From DATBED01 sp035480695 (lineage in GTDB: Bacteria > Patescibacteriota > Saccharimonadia > Saccharimonadales > UBA4665), in assembly GCA_035480695.1 (NCBI GenBank), contig DATIHM010000064.1:1-5764 (forward strand): a stretch of DNA of 5,764 bases, written 5' to 3'. Position numbers and translations under genes: made by a program. Within the stretch, counting starts at the first letter, position 1, and every line of letters starts with the position of its first letter. The notes under the pieces are model-generated. The model saw nothing but the letters and a program-made list of their open reading frames with translations, was not told the DNA's origin and made no database searches. Of the stretch, positions 3,399 through 5,764 are shown piece after piece.

Positions 3399-4676
3399 AT
3401 GAAAAGCTTCAAAAACTTGTTCAAAAAGCCGGCCGGGCCTACCAGCAATAAGCTGGCTACCAGCTTGCGTGATGAAAAACTGAGGTCCGACATCATACTC
3501 AACTCCATAGAGGACGGTGTGGTACTACTGGATGGTGAAAAAACCATCCAGCTATTCAACCCTGGCGCCAGTACACTGACCGGTTGGCCGGCGGACGAGG
3601 CGCGCGGCCTTAGCTATAAGTCAGTGATCAAGCTAGTGGACGAAAAAGGCCAGGCGTACCCTGACAGCCAGAACCCTTTTGAGCGAGTGTTCAAGGAGGC
3701 TCAGTCAATCCACGACAACAATGCCAGCCTGGTTTCACGTGCCGGCAAGCAGTTTCCCTTATCGCTCAGCTTGACACCATTGTTCGATGAAAACAAAGAT
3801 GTCAGTGGCGCAGTCGCGATTTTCCGTGATGTAAGCCAGGAGCGCCAGGAGGAAAAACAACGGGCCGAGTTCATCAGCACCGCCAGCCACGAAATGCGCA
3901 CCCCGGTTGCCGCAATCGAAGGCTATTTGGCCTTGGCTTTGAATGACAAAGTAAGTACTATCGACAGCCGAGCACGCGATTACCTGGAAAAGGCCCATGC
4001 TTCAACCCAACACCTTGGCACGCTGTTCCAGGACCTTCTCACAAGTGCAAAGGCCGAGGACGGCCGGCTTTCCAGCCACCCGGTCGTTATCGAAATAGGC
4101 GCCTACCTTGAGCAGCTGACCAACGATCTGCGCTTTGCCGCCGAGAAAAAAGGCCTTGCCACCGAATTTGTCGTGGGCTCTAACCAATCCATCGACGCCA
4201 GCAAACGCCCGGCAGGCGAACACGTCGTACGACCGCTTTACTATGTACAGGCTGACCCTGATCGCCTGCGTGAAGTCGTGACCAACCTGTTCGACAACGC
4301 CGTCAAATACACCGACCAAGGCAAGGTGAGCATCGGCCTCACCGGTGATGACCAGGTGGTCCAGTTTTACGTGCGCGACACCGGCCCAGGCATCCCCACA
4401 GAGGACATTCCCCACCTGTTTCAAAAGTTCTACCGAGTCGACAACTCAGCCACCCGCACCATCGGCGGCACAGGGCTGGGGCTGTTTATTAGCCGTAAAA
4501 TCATTGAGCTGTACCAGGGCCGCATATGGGCCGAGAGCACGCTGGGCAAGGGCAGTACCTTCTTTATAAACCTGCCTCGTTTAAGCACCGATAAAGCTAC
4601 CAGCTTACAGAGTAAAGAGGCCAGCAGCAGCGAGCTCACACCGATTACCCCGTTAACCACAGGCGTGGTACAATAA
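3399..4676 (+). CDS. Cytoplasmic PAS-domain sensor histidine kinase
   Basis: 425 residues with no transmembrane segment or signal peptide, so it should sense a cytoplasmic signal. Order: a short basic N-terminus; a PAS domain at about 28-145 (I-L-N-S-I-E-D-G-V-V-L-L-D ... G-A-V-A-I-F-R-D-V-S); an HisKA dimerisation domain with phosphoacceptor H164 in S-H-E-M-R-T-P; and a HATPase domain at about 285-395 with N box N-L-F-D-N-A-V-K-Y (N296, N300), G1 box D-T-G-P-G-I (327-332), F box F-Q-K-F-Y-R-V-D and G2 box G-G-T-G-L-G-L-F-I-S. A tail of about 30 residues rich in Ser and Thr closes it. It would phosphorylate the response regulator 37 bases downstream. The PAS ligand is unknown. It is related to the kinase ending at 240. 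Confidence 0.96.
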   Translation: MKSFKNLFKKPAGPTSNKLATSLRDEKLRSDIILNSIEDGVVLLDGEKTIQLFNPGASTLTGWPADEARGLSYKSVIKLVDEKGQAYPDSQNPFERVFKEAQSIHDNNASLVSRAGKQFPLSLSLTPLFDENKDVSGAVAIFRDVSQERQEEKQRAEFISTASHEMRTPVAAIEGYLALALNDKVSTIDSRARDYLEKAHASTQHLGTLFQDLLTSAKAEDGRLSSHPVVIEIGAYLEQLTNDLRFAAEKKGLATEFVVGSNQSIDASKRPAGEHVVRPLYYVQADPDRLREVVTNLFDNAVKYTDQGKVSIGLTGDDQVVQFYVRDTGPGIPTEDIPHLFQKFYRVDNSATRTIGGTGLGLFISRKIIELYQGRIWAESTLGKGSTFFINLPRLSTDKATSLQSKEASSSELTPITPLTTGVVQ

Positions 4677-4713
4677 GGCCAAACATAAGCATATAACTAC
4701 AACAGGGGCAAAT

Positions 4714-5764
4714 ATGGCAAAAATACTATTGGTCGAAGACGACAACAACTTACGCGAAATTTACGAAGCCCGGCTTCAGGCTGAGGGCTATAACATCGTG
4801 TCGGCAAACGACGGCGAAGCCGCACTGGTGATAGCCAAAAATGAAAAGCCCGACCTTATAATCTCCGATGTAATGATGCCCAAAATCAGCGGCTTCGAGA
4901 TGCTCGACATTTTGCGAAACACCGACGACCTAAAGGGTGTAAAAGTTATTATGCTCACAGCGCTCGGCCAGGCCGACGACCAGGCTCGTGCCAGCAAACT
5001 GGGTAGTGACCGCTACCTGGTCAAATCACAGGTTACTTTGGAAGACATCGTACGGGTTTCGCACGAGCTACTGGGTGACAGTAATAAAGCTGAAGCGGAA
5101 CCGGGCAGCGATACGACTGCGGCTGCCGAACCTGCTGCACCAGCTTCACCCCCAACAGTAACTGCCACGGACACTCCCACATCCACAACCGATGATCCCG
5201 CGCCAGACATGCCTGTGGCCACTCCGCCCGAACCAGCCGCACCGGCTAATGACCCGTCCGCTGCAAACACTCCGGAAACAGCGCCTGACGCCCCCATCAC
5301 CCTAACGGCAGGCGCCCAATCAAGCGCCGAAGAAGAGTCAACCGTCGAGAAACAGATAGAAGATTTCGTAGATAAGCAAGATACCCAGCCGGCCACGGCA
5401 CCAGAAGTCCCCGAGGAACCGGTGCCAGCTACAGTCCCCGAAGCTAAAGAGCCCGAGACGCCTGCTGCGCCTAGCGAAGCAGCCGACCCAACCCAAGCTG
5501 CCGACCAAGCATTGTCAGATGCCGGCGCCAGCCTGCTAGGCAACGCGGCTGAGCCCGCGGCTACGACCCAGGGGGCAGACTCGCCAGCCGCAACACCAGA
5601 GGAAACACCGACAGTCGAACCAGCGAAGCCCAAGACCGGCGGCGAAAGGGTCATCCAACCGCTCGATAGCGAACCCAAGCCAGACCTGAACACCCTCCTC
5701 GCCGTGGAAGAGGCCGAGGAAGCCAAGGCCCAAGCATCGGCTCCACCCGAACCGGTGGTAGGCA
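4714..5764 (+). CDS. Response regulator with REC domain and long disordered tail (3' end outside window)
   Basis: 350 codons are visible and no stop is reached. The start at 4714 has AGGGG (4704-4708) five bases upstream. Residues 1-121 form a REC domain: metal-binding E8-D9-D10, phosphoacceptor D52 in I-S-D-V-M-M-P, switch T82 in M-L-T-A, and K104 in Y-L-V-K-S, with Ser replacing the usual Pro. From about residue 125 onward the chain is a low-complexity tail of Pro, Ala, Glu, Thr and Asp with no output domain in view. Near residues 309-333 a less repetitive, charged patch appears (G-E-R-V-I-Q-P-L-D ... P-D-L-N-T-L-L-A-V-E-E-A-E-E), possibly a short linear motif. The partner kinase is the gene ending 37 bases upstream, probably in one operon. 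The full length and any C-terminal domain are unknown. Confidence 0.93.
   Translation, partial: MAKILLVEDDNNLREIYEARLQAEGYNIVSANDGEAALVIAKNEKPDLIISDVMMPKISGFEMLDILRNTDDLKGVKVIMLTALGQADDQARASKLGSDRYLVKSQVTLEDIVRVSHELLGDSNKAEAEPGSDTTAAAEPAAPASPPTVTATDTPTSTTDDPAPDMPVATPPEPAAPANDPSAANTPETAPDAPITLTAGAQSSAEEESTVEKQIEDFVDKQDTQPATAPEVPEEPVPATVPEAKEPETPAAPSEAADPTQAADQALSDAGASLLGNAAEPAATTQGADSPAATPEETPTVEPAKPKTGGERVIQPLDSEPKPDLNTLLAVEEAEEAKAQASAPPEPVVG

Noticed and set aside
3281..3559. Minus-strand open frame across the second kinase start
   Set aside because: It overlaps the kinase N-terminus and PAS region, has a Ser-rich product, and no ribosome-binding site or domain supports it.
4002..4424. Minus-strand open frame of 140 codons inside the second kinase
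   Set aside because: It lies opposite a fully conserved HisKA/HATPase coding region and shows no recognisable domain.
5013..5726. Long minus-strand open frame of 237 codons
   Set aside because: It is the mirror of the Pro/Ala/Glu/Thr-rich tail of the plus-strand response regulator; the Ser/Gly/Ala/Val-rich product has no domain, and the plus frame continues an intact REC gene.
1..5764. Mobile elements, integrases or attachment-site repeats
   Set aside because: No transposase or recombinase coding region and no repeated tRNA 3' segment were seen.

Overview
This 5,764-base window comes from a compact bacterial genome of roughly 50% or slightly higher GC. It reads with the standard bacterial code: stops are TAA and TAG, and no ORF needs UGA as a sense codon. 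Small genes, cytoplasmic PAS-type histidine kinases, REC-only response regulators with a VK(A/S) motif in place of the usual K-P, and a compact Y-family polymerase with uncharacterised small partners recall Candidate Phyla Radiation bacteria, perhaps Saccharibacteria. That placement is an inference from gene style; no rRNA or marker gene is present to prove it.

Layout. Positions 1-240 hold the C-terminal end of a histidine kinase. A 151-base spacer (241-391) follows, made almost entirely of degenerate heptads with a CAG core, in opposite orientations on its two sides, so the region can fold into a long imperfect hairpin. Positions 392-778 encode a REC-only response regulator. After it come a TATAAT box inside an 8-bp inverted repeat (790-819), a leader of about 220 bases with several possible stems, and a convincing intrinsic terminator (975-1011) lying before the first gene of the next operon.

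That operon (1035-3106) is the most interesting part. It encodes a 94-aa protein, a 63-aa protein with one membrane helix, a 100-aa paralogue of the first protein, and a 423-aa Y-family translesion DNA polymerase. The polymerase start codon overlaps the end of the second paralogue. The two paralogues share a V-E-V...F-R-P...F-D-M-S-D-G...Y-R-L...W-T-L framework that I cannot assign firmly. The layout suggests a lineage-specific mutagenesis cassette, with the small proteins acting as UmuD- or YolD-like partners by position, and possible attenuation control in the leader.

A tRNA-Glu(CTC) gene with encoded CCA lies on the minus strand, starting at the base right after the polymerase stop codon. 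A hairpin just beyond its 5' end may end polymerase transcription. From 3399, a second two-component pair follows: a complete soluble PAS-HisKA-HATPase kinase (3399-4676), then a response regulator (from 4714) with a REC domain and a disordered Pro/Ala/Glu/Thr-rich tail that runs off the window. The polymerase cassette is thus flanked by two kinase-regulator modules, but nothing in the sequence proves that either controls it.
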